Shown here: in pieces, positions 63,445 through 64,000 of the stretch
Numbering within the stretch: position 1 is the stretch's first letter
Layout of the letters: each line of letters begins with the position of its first letter
NCBI GenBank assembly: GCA_024195585.1
Contig: SWBL01000008.1
Coordinates: 124,001 to 188,000 of the forward strand
DNA length: 64,000 nucleotides
Reading direction: 5' to 3'
Source: Aureobasidium sp. EXF-3400
Taxonomy: Eukaryota > Ascomycota > Dothideomycetes > Dothideales > Saccotheciaceae
The notes under the pieces: model-generated
The model's database searches: none
What the model saw: the letters and a program-made list of their open reading frames with translations, nothing else
What the model was told of the DNA's origin: nothing
Translations under genes and position numbers: made by a program

Positions 63445-64000
63445 GATGTTTCCGTAAGCCGATGATAAGAAGATGGGTAGGGTAGAAAAATCGCAGGCCA
63501 AGTGGAGAATGTTGATGATAAAGGACCCTCTGCTTTGCCACTCAAAGGAGGCTGAAGCGGAGCGGCTCAGCCCTACACACACGTCATGTGTACCCTGATG
63601 AACGTCTCCTGTCGGTCACCCTGGCCTCACGTTTCTGTAGCTTTTCCCCTCGTACTTCTCTAGGAGGACCATCATTGGATTCAAGAACTCATCTGTTTGC
63701 TTGGACCGCCTCAAATCACTATTCTCTACTTCTAGTGACGCTTTCGACACAGCCCGCGATGTTCTGAAAATGAGAATTTGGTTCCATAGCTCCCCTCTTC
63801 CACTGTGCAGAATCTTTGGACGTGTGCAGTCACAATGTTTTCAAGCAACACCTTCTACTGAGAGAGGAGCATCCACCAGAGGAGCTCGTAAGAGGGACCT
63901 TGGAGTTTTCTGCAAAGGACCTACGAATGGAACACTACTCTTTGATTTCGCAAACTCTTGATTCCTTCTCAGCGACTTACCGATCGTGTGAGGGCCAGTT
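63445..64000. other. Right-edge spacer
   Basis: No coding region supported. One 86-codon frame opens only at TTG and has no domain. Confidence 0.45.

Overview
The window is nuclear DNA of a filamentous ascomycete (Pezizomycotina, possibly a Dothideomycete; the class is a guess). Nearly every gene carries one to six short introns of about 46-76 nt with GTRNGN donors and CTRAC-like branch points. The genes are fungal orthologues (VPS15, SCC2, PAT1, ELP4, GMP synthase, Rieske protein, KTR mannosyltransferase) packed on both strands with 0.1-1 kb spacers. Exon structures were worked out by hand from splice sites and reading phase. Where I give a total length, the summed exons keep one open frame.

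Layout. 0-14 kb: left-edge coiled-coil gene fragment, GH35 beta-galactosidase, SNG1-like membrane protein, soluble twin-ATPase ABC protein, GH43 glycosidase, heme-thiolate peroxygenase. 14-25 kb: ELP4, a tiny membrane protein gene, a truncated SEN34-like gene, FAD monooxygenase, a Cys-rich hypothetical, ESF2, a kinase-like protein. 24.8-32 kb: rhamnogalacturonan acetylesterase, RIP1 divergent from a macro-domain protein, KTR mannosyltransferase. 32-47 kb: PAT1, BCP1, a 74-aa ORF, an epoxide-hydrolase-like enzyme, GMP synthase, a 120-aa hydrophilic protein, VPS15. 47-55 kb: a gene-poor, repeat-rich compartment with two poorly conserved genes, one carrying a bromodomain. 55-64 kb: SCC2, deoxyhypusine hydroxylase, a GILT-like protein.

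The genes do not form an obvious biosynthetic cluster. Three secreted enzymes (GH35, GH43, CE12) and a secreted peroxygenase fit a plant-associated or saprotrophic fungus, but they are scattered.

The most notable signals are two stop codons in the leaky UGA-CUA context. The epoxide hydrolase stop is followed in frame by nine codons ending Ser-Arg-Leu, a peroxisomal targeting signal. The KTR mannosyltransferase stop is followed in frame by 66 codons encoding a transmembrane helix and a tail with a Tyr-x-x-Leu motif. They are the only two such contexts among the roughly 28 stops I checked. The second signal is a family of at least six imperfect palindromes, five of them 113-114 bp long, confined to 49.8-54.7 kb. 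The third is a degenerate tandem array of about 140-150 bp units at 47.6-48.4 kb.
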